Positions 46,656 to 47,782 of a stretch of 47,782 nucleotides of DNA are shown piece by piece (the stretch's first letter is position 1; each line of letters opens with the position of its first letter). Under the pieces are notes generated by a model, which saw only the letters and a list, made by a program, of their open reading frames with translations, did not search any database and was not told the DNA's origin. The position numbers were made by a program, and so were the translations under genes. The stretch spans positions 300,970 to 348,751 of the forward strand of contig NW_003134349.1 of NCBI RefSeq assembly GCF_000003605.2. The letters run 5' to 3'. This DNA is from Saccoglossus kowalevskii (lineage: Eukaryota > Hemichordata > Enteropneusta > Harrimaniidae).

Positions 46656-47782
46656 ACTATGATTTCAGCCATTCCATTAGTGAAATGTAGTGGTATAATC
46701 ATTATATATCTATGGCACTATGGCTGGTAATATAACTACTGTATAGAGTGGTACGATCACTATATGTTATTCACGCCATAGCTGGTATATGTCTGATTTA
46801 AAGTGCTGTGATAAGTGTCTATGTGTAGCGTCATTCAATATCTGACCGTGACGTCATCGGCCAGATTACCCGCATCAGCCAGCCCGCATGGTCTATTAGA
46901 CTGCGATTAAATAAGACGTGTCCAAAGAAAGTGAACGTACACCTTAAAGTTCAACTAAAGGATATTCGTGGGAGTATTATTAGTGTACTACACATCACAC
47001 ACCGTGAGTGGAAGCAACCGACGCATGTGCAAAATGCAGCCATGAACACGTACATGCCTGCCTACTTAGTGGCCAGGCAGTCAGCCACTTTCGATTGGGT
47101 CACCCAGCACATTGGGAGTAACATGTGTAAGCCATTATATATTGTCGTTTTAGTACCTATGAGTGTGTCTCGTAAATTGACATAGACACAAAGAAAATAC
47201 ACCAAAATGGCTGCAAGTTTCTAGTGTTGACTTCGAACCATTCTTTGGTGAAATACGTTTCACTCTCAAACCCATTCAGCATTCAACTAACGAGTTAGTT
47301 ATGCTAATTGTATGTCGGTTCATTAAGTGGAACATTAATTTTACTTCTTGGGTATTTTTTTAAGCGGAAACACACGATTTGACTTCCGATGTGTTAATAA
47401 CATGGGATGTGTGAACTACTGCTATGTTTATTGTCCTATTGACAAACGGCAAAGCGCGCAAAGCTAATATAATAGTATTAAAGTGGAATATAAAAATACC
47501 GAAGCCAACAAGCGGAAGTAATTAATGTATTAGTAGTGACGTAATCTCCTTCCGAGTACTAATAAAATATATACTAGTAGTTTATTCAAATGCCTGGTCC
47601 TTCGCACATCATTTAAATTAAAAGAATACAAAATTGGGTTAATACTTCGCAGTCAGCTTATATTAACTAAAATAAAGTTGTCACGAATTTTGAAAGATCC
47701 GTGTACGGACATTGAAAGTATATATTCAGTTTTGTGATTTTAATAGAACAAGTAATTTTGTTTTTGGTTGTAAACGGCGAAA
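46656..47782. other. Noncoding stretch to the right edge
   Basis: It contains a TGACGTCA at 46849-46856 and an 84-codon plus-strand frame (46931-47185) in slightly GC-richer DNA with no family resemblance. No gene is called. Confidence 0.45.

Overview
This window looks like animal nuclear DNA, most likely from a non-vertebrate. It is AT-rich, has introns of several to many kilobases, carries many short inverted-repeat elements and two decayed LINE pieces, and has no bacterial gene organisation. CpG is still common in many places, which argues against a vertebrate. I cannot name the species. The repeat style would fit a marine invertebrate such as a hemichordate, cephalochordate or mollusc, but that is inference.

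The one gene I can identify securely lies on the minus strand. It encodes the N-terminal part of a class C G-protein-coupled receptor of the GABA-B type. Three coding exons are visible, all ending in phase 0: exon 1 at 24723-24998 (signal peptide and start of the Venus-flytrap domain), exon 2 at 6760-6900 and exon 3 at 735-905. Joined, they read without a break through the first lobe of the ligand-binding domain, including both cysteines of its conserved disulfide. The rest of the domain and the seven-helix region lie beyond the left edge. Intron 1 is about 17.8 kb and intron 2 about 5.9 kb. Compared with the GABA-binding subunit GABBR1, the pocket keeps Trp65 and Ser130 but has Ala for Ser153 and Phe for His170. 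It may therefore not bind GABA in the usual way.

Layout from left to right: a 5'-truncated, frameshifted LINE reverse transcriptase piece (1-544) in the intron after exon 3; exon 3; intron 2, with a 20-bp tandem repeat, an 11-copy 47-bp minisatellite, an isolated diverged copy of that unit and a TTAA-ended MITE; exon 2; the very long intron 1, with two more copies of the MITE, a CpG-dense patch, a 50-N assembly gap and a long near-perfect palindrome; exon 1. From 25 kb to the right edge is the 5' flank of the receptor gene. It holds no gene I can identify, but it has a dispersed repeat family with an internal hairpin, two G-rich or diverged tandem arrays, two copies of a second MITE subfamily, a hairpin element with ATTTTCGCTG arms, a second LINE relic and some weak promoter-like or small-ORF candidates near 41.4, 44.9 and 46.1 kb.

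Most open reading frames in the window are chance frames in AT-rich noncoding DNA. I found no tRNA, rRNA, CRISPR array or operon, and no clear evidence of an undescribed multi-gene system. The observations most worth pursuing are the altered GABA-B-type pocket, the indel-free minisatellite with its outlier copy, the TTAA MITE family in two subfamilies, and an apparent excess of perfect TGACGTCA sites.
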